Assembly (NCBI GenBank): GCA_041496705.1
Contig: JBGQFD010000001.1
Location: 48,284-112,283, forward strand
Length of the DNA stretch: 64,000 nucleotides
Direction of reading: 5' to 3'
From: VBDM01 sp041496705
GTDB taxonomy: Bacteria > Pseudomonadota > Gammaproteobacteria > Burkholderiales > SG8-39
Each line of letters starts with the position of its first letter. Position 1 is the stretch's first letter. The notes under the pieces were generated by a model that was not told the DNA's origin, made no database searches, and saw nothing but the letters and a program-made list of their open reading frames with translations. Positions 8,394 to 17,144 of this stretch are shown piece after piece. Made by a program: the position numbers and the translations under genes.

Positions 8394-8421
8394 ATTATAG
8401 GGACGGCTTTCTTGAAATCAA
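8394..8421 (-). promoter_or_regulatory. Sigma-70-type promoter of the leader/decarboxylase unit
   Basis: Reading the minus strand, TTGATT (8416-8421) and a perfect TATAAT (8394-8399) are separated by 16 bases. Transcription would start near 8387 and give a leader of about 107 bases before the leader-peptide ATG. Confidence 0.65.
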
Positions 8422-8674
8422 GCGGGATATTTGGCATTTTCCGCACCTCCCCCACACGACCACGCTCGCCACGGTCCCAACCCGCACACAAGTAATGGTA
8501 GGGAAACCACCGCTGAAACGCAAGGGGCAGTAGTCCAAAGACCGCCCTGGCGCGCCGACGCCGGCCACGCCGCTGCCCCGCGTCCCCCTGCCTTGGGTTC
8601 GGGCGCGGCGGCGCGTTATCGCCCCGTCCCGCGGCCTCCCGCTCGGAGCCTGCCGATGCCGGAATCGACCAGCT
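8422..8674. other. Intergenic region between decarboxylase promoter and sulfatase gene
   Basis: No gene, tRNA or convincing terminator is visible in these roughly 250 bases. Both neighbours are on the minus strand. The segment next to the sulfatase stop is very GC-rich. Confidence 0.5.
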
Positions 8675-10711
8675 TCAGGAACGCCCCGCCCGTTTCTTCG
8701 ACTCTATGACCTGATAGCGCGTATACCAGTCGGCCAGAGCTGAGATAGCCCGTGCCCGCTCGCCCTGCTGCGCGAGCATCGGGGGGATCCCGGCGGCCTG
8801 CTTGAGTACCGACCCTGAATCGTCCCATTGGAACGCGGCCGGCCGGCCGACATAGGGAAGGAGCGCGCCGGCGCGACTAAACAGCAGCTGGTAACCCACA
8901 ATGGCGAACGAGCGCCTCTCCGGAAGCGGAGCAAACAGGTCGTCGCCGAACGCCGGATAAGGCGCGTCCGAAAGCGCCAGGCGGTAGAGGGTGGGAAACA
9001 TGTCGCGATGGCCGGCGTAACGATCCAGGTCCGGCGGGTTTTCGGGACGATACGCCCTGGGCACGTAGAAATACCCGGGCACGCTGTGAAAATCCTTGCT
9101 GTCGGCGGGCAACCGGTACTGAAACAGGGTGCGGAGATTGTGATCTCCCGTGGCAGCGACGATGGTCTTCCTGCCGAGTGGCCCGGCCTCAATCCTGTCC
9201 AGGAAAAGACCGAACTGGTGGGTGGCGTACTGGTAGGTTTGGAGCTGCTTCTCGCTGCCCTGGACGTCCTTTGCAAGGTGCGCCCGCATGGACTTGAGAT
9301 CGATGGGCAGGGGACGGTAGCTCTCCGGAACGCTGTGGGGGGGGTGGTTGGTCGTACTCACCAGGAAAATAAATGTCTTGCGCCGCCCGGTCTCCCCTTC
9401 CTGAAGGAGATCGTAGGCATAGCGAAACAGGTACTCGTCGTACACGCCCCATACCGTGCGCTGTGCGTCGGGGTAGCGCGCGAGGATATGGCCCATGTCG
9501 TTGACTTCGTCGAAATACTGGTTCTTGAGAGTTCGCCCCAGCGAGCGCCAAGCATTGCTGCCCCCATAGACAAATATCGTGCGATATCCCTGCTCCTTGA
9601 ACGGGCGCGCAGCCGCCGCAGGGAAGCTGATGAGCCCGTATTGCCCCTGCGTGAGCGGGGTGAGCGGAGAGTTCAGCAGCAACGCCTCCAGCGTGGGGTG
9701 GGTACCATAATGTGCAGGGAAAAAATTCCAGAAGGTGATGTCGCCTTTCAGATGCTTGGCCATCGCCCCGGCGAGATTGTTTTCCGGCGAATCAAATTTC
9801 AGCGCGTGCGTTCCCCAGGACTCCTTCAGCGCGAACACGACGTGGGGGGGGCGATCCGCGAGGCGAGCGTTGCGCGGAGTGCGACGGAATACCGCTTTTT
9901 CAAGCTCGCTCGCAGTACCCTGCACGCCCAGCGTCTTCGCCAGATCGTCCAGCGAGGCAAAGCCGTAGGCCGGAAGGCGAGCCGCCGCGTCATCGCTGAT
10001 GGTGACCTGCGCGCGCCGATCCCTCGACGAATCGTAGAGCGTCTGCAGCGAGTTCCGTACGAGGTCGTTGACGAAGGGATCCGCGGAGACCGTGGCGTCC
10101 TGGTCGCGCAGCGGAAACGTGCCCAGGGTCCCGCGAGCGAGCAGTGCAAGAACCAGCACGGTCGAGATCCCCGCGGCCAATCTTTTCGCCGCTGACGGCC
10201 GGGCAGAGGGTAGCCCGGGGGCGAAGCGGACGACCAGCCAGGACTGAAGCGCCGTAGCAACGATCACGCCCAACATCGCCGTGACCACGGGGAAGTCGCT
10301 CCAGATCGAAGCGATGATTCCCCACGTATCGTCCTCGTAGAGCCCGAAGACAATCGGCGTAAACGGCGTCTTGTAGAACCCGTAGTAAAAGTACTGGCAG
10401 GCCGCGCTGAAATTGACAACAAAGAAAATCGCCGCTACGGCACCGCGCTGCAGCCAGGCACCGAGGCGACGCGTGAGTGTCGGCATTGCAACCAGGCTGG
10501 CCGGGCCTAGGAACACCAGCAGCATGACTGAGAGCGCCTTGAAGTCGAACCGTGCCCCCATCCAGAACGCGCGCGCAAGATCACCCATATGGCCGGTGAT
10601 CAGCGCGGTATCCCCGTAGCGCAGCAGCTGCGTCAGACGAAACGCAAGGAAGCCGAGCGCCCCGAGCGCAAGCACGGCCCAAACGGAGCGGTGAAATTGG
10701 AGCGGTCTCAT
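8675..10711 (-). CDS. LTA-synthase-family sulfatase (phosphoglycerol transferase-like) membrane protein
   Basis: Integral membrane enzyme of 678 residues. The N-terminal five-helix module (to about residue 200) is followed by an extracytoplasmic alkaline-phosphatase/sulfatase domain. The metal-site ESWG, the nucleophile Thr in HYGTHPTLEALL, TTNHPPHS and the C-terminal ATGDHN are the landmarks of LTA synthase and related phosphoglycerol transferases. In Gram-negative bacteria such proteins modify periplasmic glucans or membrane glycans with phosphoglycerol or phosphoethanolamine; the substrate here is unknown. It lies downstream of apbC on the same strand, 78 bases away, and upstream of the decarboxylase unit. 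Confidence 0.85.
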   Translation of the reverse strand: MRPLQFHRSVWAVLALGALGFLAFRLTQLLRYGDTALITGHMGDLARAFWMGARFDFKALSVMLLVFLGPASLVAMPTLTRRLGAWLQRGAVAAIFFVVNFSAACQYFYYGFYKTPFTPIVFGLYEDDTWGIIASIWSDFPVVTAMLGVIVATALQSWLVVRFAPGLPSARPSAAKRLAAGISTVLVLALLARGTLGTFPLRDQDATVSADPFVNDLVRNSLQTLYDSSRDRRAQVTISDDAAARLPAYGFASLDDLAKTLGVQGTASELEKAVFRRTPRNARLADRPPHVVFALKESWGTHALKFDSPENNLAGAMAKHLKGDITFWNFFPAHYGTHPTLEALLLNSPLTPLTQGQYGLISFPAAAARPFKEQGYRTIFVYGGSNAWRSLGRTLKNQYFDEVNDMGHILARYPDAQRTVWGVYDEYLFRYAYDLLQEGETGRRKTFIFLVSTTNHPPHSVPESYRPLPIDLKSMRAHLAKDVQGSEKQLQTYQYATHQFGLFLDRIEAGPLGRKTIVAATGDHNLRTLFQYRLPADSKDFHSVPGYFYVPRAYRPENPPDLDRYAGHRDMFPTLYRLALSDAPYPAFGDDLFAPLPERRSFAIVGYQLLFSRAGALLPYVGRPAAFQWDDSGSVLKQAAGIPPMLAQQGERARAISALADWYTRYQVIESKKRAGRS

Positions 10712-10789
10712 ACGTACACGTACGCTGTGGTCGCGCCGGGAGTCTGAAGTTCTGACACCGAACCAATCTCGCAGGCGCGGGGCCGGACC

Positions 10790-11890
10790 TCAGGTATTCT
10801 TGGAGACGACGATATTCGGGAACTTCGAGGTCATGTCCCGCGCCGATTCGGCGATCTTGATAGCGACGCGCCGCGCGATGGCGCGGTAAGCCTCGGCAGC
10901 TCGACCGTCGGGATCGGCCACCACCGTCGGCCTGCCCGAATCGGCCTGCTCGCGGATATTGATGTCGAGGGGCATCGCTCCCAGGAGCTCGGTGCCGTAG
11001 TCCTTGCACATGCGCTCGGCCCCGCCCTGGCCGAAGATGTGCTCCTCGTGGCCACAGTTGGAGCAGATGTGAGTGCTCATGTTCTCGACCACGCCGAGAA
11101 TGGGAATACCGACTTTTTCGAACATCTTGAGCCCCTTGCGGGCGTCGATCAGGGCGATGTCCTGAGGCGTGGTGACGATCACCACCCCGGTCACGGGCAC
11201 CTTCTGCGCAAGCGTTAGCTGAATGTCTCCGGTGCCGGGCGGCATGTCGACGATCAGGTAGTCCACGTCGCGCCAGCGAGTGTCCTTGAGAAGCTGCTCC
11301 AGTGCCTGGGTCACCATCGGTCCGCGCCAGACCATGGGCGTGTCGCTATCGATCAGAAAACCGATCGAGATCGCCTGGATCCCGTGTCCGGTCATGGGCT
11401 CGAGGGTCTTGCCATCGCGCGACTCTGGCCTCCCGGTGATGCCGAGCATCATGGGTTGGGAAGGTCCGTAAATGTCGGCGTCCAGCACTCCGACACTGGC
11501 ACCTTCGGCCGCCAGCCCGAGAGCCAGGTTCACCGCGGTCGTGGATTTGCCCACGCCCCCCTTGCCCGAGGCCACGGCGATGATGTTCTTGACGCCGGGA
11601 ATGAGCTTCACCCCGCGCTGTACCGAGTGCGAAACGATCTTGCTCGTGACGCTGACCGATACGGTACCCAATCCGGGGATCGCGCGCAGCCTCGTCGATA
11701 CGAGCCGGCGCAACGGATCGAACTGGGTTTTCGCGGGATAGCCGAGTTCGACCTCCAGCGTGACGGCGTCGCCGTCGATGCGCAGGTTCTTGACCGATTT
11801 CGTGGCAAGGAGATCCTTGCCAGTATTCGGGTCAAGAATTTCCTTGAGCGCGCCGTGAATTTGTTCCTGCGTGACTGGCATGGTGGACAT
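10790..11890 (-). CDS. apbC: Iron-sulfur cluster carrier ATPase Mrp/ApbC
   Basis: Cytosolic P-loop ATPase that binds and transfers [4Fe-4S] clusters. It has 366 residues. An N-terminal MIP18/DUF59-like domain (1-90) precedes the deviant Walker A GKGGVGKSTTAVNLA, the switch IVDMPPGTGDIQL, and the cluster-binding CSNC in HICSNCGHEEHIFG. It is a standard proteobacterial ApbC. In related genomes it is often divergent from metG; here a three-gene block lies between them. Confidence 0.95.
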   Translation of the reverse strand: MSTMPVTQEQIHGALKEILDPNTGKDLLATKSVKNLRIDGDAVTLEVELGYPAKTQFDPLRRLVSTRLRAIPGLGTVSVSVTSKIVSHSVQRGVKLIPGVKNIIAVASGKGGVGKSTTAVNLALGLAAEGASVGVLDADIYGPSQPMMLGITGRPESRDGKTLEPMTGHGIQAISIGFLIDSDTPMVWRGPMVTQALEQLLKDTRWRDVDYLIVDMPPGTGDIQLTLAQKVPVTGVVIVTTPQDIALIDARKGLKMFEKVGIPILGVVENMSTHICSNCGHEEHIFGQGGAERMCKDYGTELLGAMPLDINIREQADSGRPTVVADPDGRAAEAYRAIARRVAIKIAESARDMTSKFPNIVVSKNT

Positions 11891-12053
11891 AGAGGGGCAG
11901 CATCCGGGGGTTACCGGCCGGCAATAGGTTGATATTCTAGCAACTTTCGGATGCTCCCCGGGCGCCAGCGCGGTAGAATGCTGTCATACCGGGGGGACGG
12001 CCGCCGGCATCGCCGGCGGTTCGGACGCGGACCACTACGACTCTTACCAAGGC

Positions 12054-13388
12054 ATGCCGGACCCGACCAACAGAACCTTTATCTATAGCGTGCTGTTTCT
12101 CGACATTGTCGAGTATTCACAGTGCGTTGTCCCCAAACAGATCCGGCTCAAGGAGCGTTTCAACGCGGTTCTGACCGAGGCGATCGCCGGGGTGCCGGCG
12201 GACGATCGCATCATCCTCGATACTGGCGACGGGGCGGCAGTCTGTTTCCTGGGGGACCACGAAGACGCCATGTTCGTTGGCCTGGCCATGCGCGACGCGA
12301 TCGCCTGCGAGGATCAGACCGGGGGCCGTGAGTTGGACATTCGCATCGGCATCAACCTCGGGCCTGTGAGGCTCGTCAAGGACATCAACGGCAACCCCAA
12401 CATCATCGGCGACGGCATCAACGTGGCCCAGCGCGTCATGAGTTTCGCCGTGAAGGGCCAGATCCTGGTGCATCGCGATTACTACAACCTCATGGTGCGC
12501 ATGTCCGAGGATTACGCCCAGCTGTTCCACTACGAAGGGGCGATGACAGACAAGCACGTTCGCGAGCACGATGTTTATTCCATCATCAACGCCGCGCCCA
12601 GCACCCTCCGCCGGACCGCGCCCTTGCCTGTGCCCAGGCCGGTGATACGCCTGCCACGCCTCAGGCTTCCCAGCATCCACCTGTCCGACCTGCGGGTTCT
12701 CAGCGCACGCCTTCGGCCGATCGCTTCCAGGCTGGCGGTGAACAGCAAGCTCCTTGTCGCCGCGCCGCTGGCGTTCATCCTGATCGTCAGTTCCGGCGTG
12801 ATTGCGCGCAGCCACCGGAACTCCCCTGGAGAAGAAAAGAGCGGCGCACCCGTGTCGTCCGGCACGCCCAGGGCGGAGCAATCCCCCCTGAAGGTCGCAA
12901 CGGCCGGAGCCGATCAGATCCAGCCGGACCAGGGGAGAACTGCCCCGGTGGAAAATCCGGCCACCCCTCCCAAGTCGGAGAATCCGACCGCTCCGGCCAA
13001 GTCGCAGCGGCCCATCGCCAACGCCAGGGCCCGGGATGCAGGTTCGACACGGGATGCCTTCCCGGCTGGCCGGAGGGCACCTGTGCAGACCGCCAGGGTC
13101 AAGGATGTCGCCGAAATGCTGGCCCTGCCCAAGGAGGCCGAAACTCCTGTCGCGCCGCGTGGGCCCACCGCGGACACGGGGATCAACGTCGTGATCGTCG
13201 CGTTTCCCTGGGCCGAGGTCTACGTAGATGGGAACCGGCTGGGGGTCAGTCCGCCGCTCCGCTCGATCCCGCTCAAGCCGGGCAAGCACAAGGTAGAACT
13301 GCGCAATTCTTCTTTTCCCGCCCACGTCGAGACCGTCGAGGTCAAGAGCGGCGCTGAGATCAGCGTAAAGCACCGGTTCCGCCGCTGA
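12054..13388 (+). CDS. Class III cyclase-domain protein with TM helix and PEGA domain
   Basis: A 444-residue protein with a cytoplasmic class III nucleotidyl cyclase homology domain (about 8-190), a proline-rich linker, one TM helix (about 240-258), a Pro/Ala/Lys-rich extracytoplasmic linker, and a C-terminal PEGA domain (VYVDGNRLGVSPPL, LKPGKHKVELR). The metal-binding Asp17 (FLDIVEYS) and Asp59 (TGDGAAVCF) and the transition-state residues Asn123 and Arg127 (GINVAQR) are present. By eye, the purine-selecting Lys and Asp positions are Leu55 and Asn116, so cyclase activity or specificity is uncertain. It is followed 6 bases later by a TssQ-like lipoprotein and then a kinase, all on the plus strand. 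Confidence 0.8.
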   Translation: MPDPTNRTFIYSVLFLDIVEYSQCVVPKQIRLKERFNAVLTEAIAGVPADDRIILDTGDGAAVCFLGDHEDAMFVGLAMRDAIACEDQTGGRELDIRIGINLGPVRLVKDINGNPNIIGDGINVAQRVMSFAVKGQILVHRDYYNLMVRMSEDYAQLFHYEGAMTDKHVREHDVYSIINAAPSTLRRTAPLPVPRPVIRLPRLRLPSIHLSDLRVLSARLRPIASRLAVNSKLLVAAPLAFILIVSSGVIARSHRNSPGEEKSGAPVSSGTPRAEQSPLKVATAGADQIQPDQGRTAPVENPATPPKSENPTAPAKSQRPIANARARDAGSTRDAFPAGRRAPVQTARVKDVAEMLALPKEAETPVAPRGPTADTGINVVIVAFPWAEVYVDGNRLGVSPPLRSIPLKPGKHKVELRNSSFPAHVETVEVKSGAEISVKHRFRR

Positions 13389-13394
13389 GGGACG

Positions 13395-13796
13395 ATGCCA
13401 CGCTTCCGCTATCACGCGCTGTTGTTCGGATGCCTGGTGCTGACCGGTTGCGCGTCGTTCAGGAACTTCAACGAGGACCTGGTCGGGATGTTCGCGGCGA
13501 AGGGTCAGAGGGAACTCGAAGTCGCCATCAAAGCCTACGAAGACGGGGAGTACGCCTACTCGGCAAGGCTCCTGCAGGCAAGCCTGGATTCGGGCCTGCG
13601 CGGGGCGGCCAACCAGGTGCGAGCACACAAGTACCTCGCGTTTCTTCACTGCGCGGCCAGCCGCATACAACAGTGCCGCGACGAGTTCAGGAAGGCACTC
13701 GACATCGACCCTTCCTTCGATCTCCGGGACGACGAAGTCGGGCACCCCGTGTGGGGTCCGGTTTTTCGCAGCCTGAGAACGACCTCCAGGAAATAA
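13395..13796 (+). CDS. TssQ-like lipoprotein
   Basis: Predicted 133-residue lipoprotein with lipobox VLTGC (Cys about 19) and a helical TPR-like body. The segment LAFLHCAASRIQQCRDEF, then DIDPSFDLRDDEVGHPVWGPVF near the end, resembles the TssQ lipoproteins associated with some Burkholderiales type VI secretion loci (AFxYC, DPSF, GHPxWGPxF). No tss genes are in the window. It lies between a cyclase-domain protein and a kinase with 6-base gaps on each side, so the three are one operon. Its role is unknown; it could be an envelope partner of the signalling proteins. Confidence 0.65.
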   Translation: MPRFRYHALLFGCLVLTGCASFRNFNEDLVGMFAAKGQRELEVAIKAYEDGEYAYSARLLQASLDSGLRGAANQVRAHKYLAFLHCAASRIQQCRDEFRKALDIDPSFDLRDDEVGHPVWGPVFRSLRTTSRK

Positions 13797-13802
13797 CCGG
13801 CC

Positions 13803-14993
13803 ATGACCGAACCGTGGCTGCTCGGCCGCTATGAAGTCGTTGCCGAACTCGGCAAAGGCGCCATGGGCGTCGTCTATCGGGCGAACGACCCGATGCTCAA
13901 CCGCACGGTGGCCATCAAGACCATCAACATGGACGAGGCCGAGAACGAGGGTATGGCCGAGTACGAGGCGCGCTTCTACACCGAGGCCAAGGCGGCGGGC
14001 GGCCTGAATCACCCGAACATCATCATCATCTATGACATCGGCAAGAGCAGCCACCTAGTGTACATGGCGATGGAGTACATCGAGGGACGCGAGCTGCGCG
14101 AATTGCTCACCGAAGGGCAGCCGCTGCCCGTCGTACAGGGAATCGACATCGCGGCGCAGATCGGGGAGGGATTGGCGTACGCCCACCAGCACCAGGTCGT
14201 GCATCGGGACATCAAACCTGCCAACATCCTCATCACCGGCGAAGGCCGCGCCAAGATCGCCGATTTCGGCATCGCGCGCATGCGCTCCAGCGAGACGCGT
14301 ACGCAGACGGGCATCATTCTCGGCTCACCCAAGTACATCTCTCCCGAGCAGGTGGTCGGCAAGCGCGCCGACCATCGCTCCGATATCTTTTCCCTGGGCG
14401 TGATCCTCTACCAGTGCCTGACCGGCATGACCCCCTTCAACGGCGAAGGTCTGACCGCGCTCATGTACCAGATCACCAACTACGAGCCGCCGCCACCCAG
14501 TTCGACCAATCCCCAGGTACCGGTGATGCTCGACTACATCATCGCCAAGGTCCTCGCCAAGGCGCCGGAGGCGCGCTACCAGAGTGCGGCCGACCTGGCG
14601 AACGACCTGCGCGAGTGCAGATTGCAGATGGAAGGTGGCACGGCGGCCAGCCTATCGGCGACGGCGCCGATCCCCATCATGCCGGCCCTGGCGGCAGCCG
14701 CGCAGAAGCCTTCGGCGCTCCCGGCGCCCGATGCCACGGAGGATCCTGCGGCGCTGCCACCTCCCACCAAGGGCATATCGCGCGCTTTCGACTCGCACGA
14801 AGCCACCTCGCGCCTGATGCGCCAGATCAGCGCCGACGGCACCGAGGAATTCGTGGTGTCGCCGTTTTCAACCAGCGCGCTGCGGTCTGGCAGGCGGTCC
14901 ACGGAACATCCCTGGGGACCGCGCGAGAACGCCATCTTCGCTGCTACCGTAATCGCCGCGATGTTCATCGCTACCGCCATCGTCCTGCTGTGA
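13803..14993 (+). CDS. PknB-type Ser/Thr protein kinase with C-terminal membrane anchor
   Basis: A 396-residue Hanks-type kinase. All catalytic motifs are intact: glycine loop GKGAMGVVY, Lys39 in VAIKTI, HRDIKPAN with Asp136, DFGIARM with Asp154, and the activation segment GSPKYISPEQ. The kinase domain ends near residue 280. A Pro/Ala linker follows, and a single TM helix (IFAATVIAAMFIATAIVLL) ends the protein with almost nothing outside, so any sensing must come from partners such as the preceding lipoprotein or PEGA-domain protein. It is the last gene of the operon. Confidence 0.9.
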   Translation: MTEPWLLGRYEVVAELGKGAMGVVYRANDPMLNRTVAIKTINMDEAENEGMAEYEARFYTEAKAAGGLNHPNIIIIYDIGKSSHLVYMAMEYIEGRELRELLTEGQPLPVVQGIDIAAQIGEGLAYAHQHQVVHRDIKPANILITGEGRAKIADFGIARMRSSETRTQTGIILGSPKYISPEQVVGKRADHRSDIFSLGVILYQCLTGMTPFNGEGLTALMYQITNYEPPPPSSTNPQVPVMLDYIIAKVLAKAPEARYQSAADLANDLRECRLQMEGGTAASLSATAPIPIMPALAAAAQKPSALPAPDATEDPAALPPPTKGISRAFDSHEATSRLMRQISADGTEEFVVSPFSTSALRSGRRSTEHPWGPRENAIFAATVIAAMFIATAIVLL

Positions 14994-15002
14994 GCGCAGT
15001 GC

Positions 15003-15021
15003 CGCGCCGGAGACCGGCGCG
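15003..15021. repeat. Hairpin between the kinase gene and metG
   Basis: CGCGCCGG, a 3-base loop, then CCGGCGCG: a perfect 8-pair stem ten bases after the kinase stop. No T-run follows, and a -10-like box starts 7 bases later. It may be a weak terminator or mRNA stabiliser. Confidence 0.4.
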
Positions 15022-15027
15022 TGGCGG

Positions 15028-15033
15028 TAAAAT
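15028..15033 (+). promoter_or_regulatory. Candidate -10 box for metG
   Basis: TAAAAT in the context GGCGGTAAAATGAC lies 22 bases upstream of the metG ATG. The expected -35 falls in the preceding hairpin and shows no consensus, so support is moderate. Confidence 0.35.
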
Positions 15034-15054
15034 GACAGCTTTTTGAAAGTCAGC

Positions 15055-17142
15055 ATGTCTCGCCGGCTGTTCGTCACCACCGCCCTCCCTTACGCGAACG
15101 GCGCGTTTCACATCGGCCATATCATGGAGTACATCCAGGCCGACATCTGGGTGCGGTTTCAGCGCATGCAGGGCCATGAAGTGCATTTCATCGGCGCCGA
15201 CGACGCGCACGGCGCGCCCATCATGCTCGCGGCGGAGAAGGCCGGAAAATCGCCTGAGCAATTCATCGACGAAATCGCGAAGGGACGCAAGCAATACCTC
15301 GACGGCTTTCACATCGAATTCGACAACTGGCACTCGACTCATTCGAAAGAAAATACCGAGCTATCGCAAGACATATACCGCAAGCTCGTCAAGGCGGGGC
15401 TCGTCTACAAAGAAGCGATAGCGCAGTTCTTCGATCCAGTGAAAAGCATGTTCCTCGCCGACCGTTACATCAAGGGCGAATGCCCAAACTGCGGCGCGAA
15501 GGATCAGTACGGGGATGCGTGCGAGAACTGCAGCACCGTGTATTCACCCACGCAGCTCAAGAACCCGTACTCGACCCTCTCCGGTGCGAAGCCAGAGCTC
15601 AAGTCGTCTGAGCACTACTTCTTCAGACTTTCCGATCCGAAGTGCACCGAGTTCCTGAAGAAATGGATCGCGGACGCAGGACGGCTCCAGCCGCAGGTCG
15701 CGAACAAGGCAAGAGAATGGCTCGAAGGCAAGGGCGAGAAGACGCTCGCCGACTGGGACATCTCGCGCGACCCGCCGTATTTCGGCATCCGCATCCCCGA
15801 CATCAAGGAAGAGAAATACCTCTACGTCTGGCTCGACGCGCCGATCGGTTATCTCGCGAGCCTGAAGAACTACTGCTCGAAGAAGAAGCTCGACTTCGAA
15901 AAGCTCCTCGCCGACCCGAAAACCGAGCAGATTCACTTCATCGGAAAAGACATCATCTACTTCCATGCCCTGTTCTGGCCGGCGATGCTGAAATTCGCCG
16001 GCTACAAAATCCCGGACCACGTCTACGTGCACGGCTTCATCACCGTGTCGGGCGACAAGATGTCGAAGAGCCGCGGAACAGGGATCGATCCTCTGCGATA
16101 TCTAGAGCTTAGGATGAATCCGGAGTGGCTGCGCTACTACTTGGCGGCAAAGTTGAATGCAAACGTCGAGGACGTTGACTTCAACCCCGACGACTTCATA
16201 GCGCGAGTCAACAGCGATCTGGTGGGCAAGTATGTGAATATCGCGAGCCGTGCAGCAAAACTCCTCAGTGAGTATTTCCAAGGCCGCATTGATCCAATCA
16301 GGGGCCCCGCTCACTCACCTGCCTATTTGCTCGAGCACGCACGAGCTTCCGCCGATATGACCAAGGGCTACTACGAACGCAGAGAATACAGCCTCGCTCT
16401 TCGGGACGCGATGCACCTTGCAGATGAAGTAAACGAGTATTTCGATTCCAGGAAGCCCTGGGAATTGGCGAAGAAAGTCGCCTTGGAATCAGGGCAACAT
16501 TTCAAAGAAGAACTCCACGAAGTATGTTCGGTCGCGCTAATTTGCTTCCGACGCTTGACGATCCAGTTGTCTCCTGTTTTGCCAGTCTTGAGTGAGACGG
16601 TGGCCAGAGAGCTTTTCGGAATGGATCGACCATTTACGTGGGCTGATCTCGAAGTAATACCCGAAAGAATCAATCCTTACCATCACCTAGTGACCCGTGT
16701 GGAAGAAAAGCAGCTCGATCAACTCTTCGACGTCCAGTCCGTGCCGCAGCCGGCGGCACCCCAGCGGCACGCCGAAAAGCAGCAACACGCAGCCAAGGAG
16801 CTATCCGTGGGCGACGGGACCATTTCAATCGACGACTTCAACAAAGTGGACCTGCGCATCGCGAAGATCGTCAAAGCCGAGCAAGTCGAAGGGGCGGACA
16901 AGCTCCTGAGGCTGACCCTCGACCTCGGCGGTGGAACGCGCACGGTGTTCGCCGGGATAAAATCCGCCTACGACCCGGCGAAGCTCGAGGGCCGGCTCAC
17001 TGTGATGGTCGTGAACCTCGCGCCGCGCAAGATGAAGTTCGGCGTTTCGGAGGGCATGGTGCTTGCCGCGAGCGGCGACGACCCGGGCCTTTACCTGCTC
17101 GCGCCGGACAACGGCGCCCGGCCGGGCATGAAGGTCAAATAG
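15055..17142 (+). CDS. metG: Methionyl-tRNA synthetase
   Basis: Charges tRNA-Met with methionine in the cytosol. It has 695 residues from the ATG at 15055; an in-frame TTG at 15043 would add four residues and looks less likely. Seen are HIGH (19-22), a zinc knuckle CPNCG ... CENC (from residue 143), KMSKS (in GDKMSKSRG, near 335), the anticodon-binding domain, and a C-terminal EMAP-II/Trbp111 tRNA-binding domain (from about 585; DDFNKVDLRIAKIVKAEQVEGADKLL). Base composition drops to about 50-53 percent G+C between roughly 16080 and 16740, against about 65 percent on either side, with unusual codons such as CTA, TTG and TCA. The frame is intact. Confidence 0.97.
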   Translation: MSRRLFVTTALPYANGAFHIGHIMEYIQADIWVRFQRMQGHEVHFIGADDAHGAPIMLAAEKAGKSPEQFIDEIAKGRKQYLDGFHIEFDNWHSTHSKENTELSQDIYRKLVKAGLVYKEAIAQFFDPVKSMFLADRYIKGECPNCGAKDQYGDACENCSTVYSPTQLKNPYSTLSGAKPELKSSEHYFFRLSDPKCTEFLKKWIADAGRLQPQVANKAREWLEGKGEKTLADWDISRDPPYFGIRIPDIKEEKYLYVWLDAPIGYLASLKNYCSKKKLDFEKLLADPKTEQIHFIGKDIIYFHALFWPAMLKFAGYKIPDHVYVHGFITVSGDKMSKSRGTGIDPLRYLELRMNPEWLRYYLAAKLNANVEDVDFNPDDFIARVNSDLVGKYVNIASRAAKLLSEYFQGRIDPIRGPAHSPAYLLEHARASADMTKGYYERREYSLALRDAMHLADEVNEYFDSRKPWELAKKVALESGQHFKEELHEVCSVALICFRRLTIQLSPVLPVLSETVARELFGMDRPFTWADLEVIPERINPYHHLVTRVEEKQLDQLFDVQSVPQPAAPQRHAEKQQHAAKELSVGDGTISIDDFNKVDLRIAKIVKAEQVEGADKLLRLTLDLGGGTRTVFAGIKSAYDPAKLEGRLTVMVVNLAPRKMKFGVSEGMVLAASGDDPGLYLLAPDNGARPGMKVK

Positions 17143-17144
17143 GA

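Noticed and set aside
12117..14054. Long minus-strand open frame (645 codons) over the cyclase/TssQ/kinase genes
   Set aside because: It covers well-supported plus-strand genes and reads as His/Arg/Gly-rich, typical of GC-rich antisense frames.
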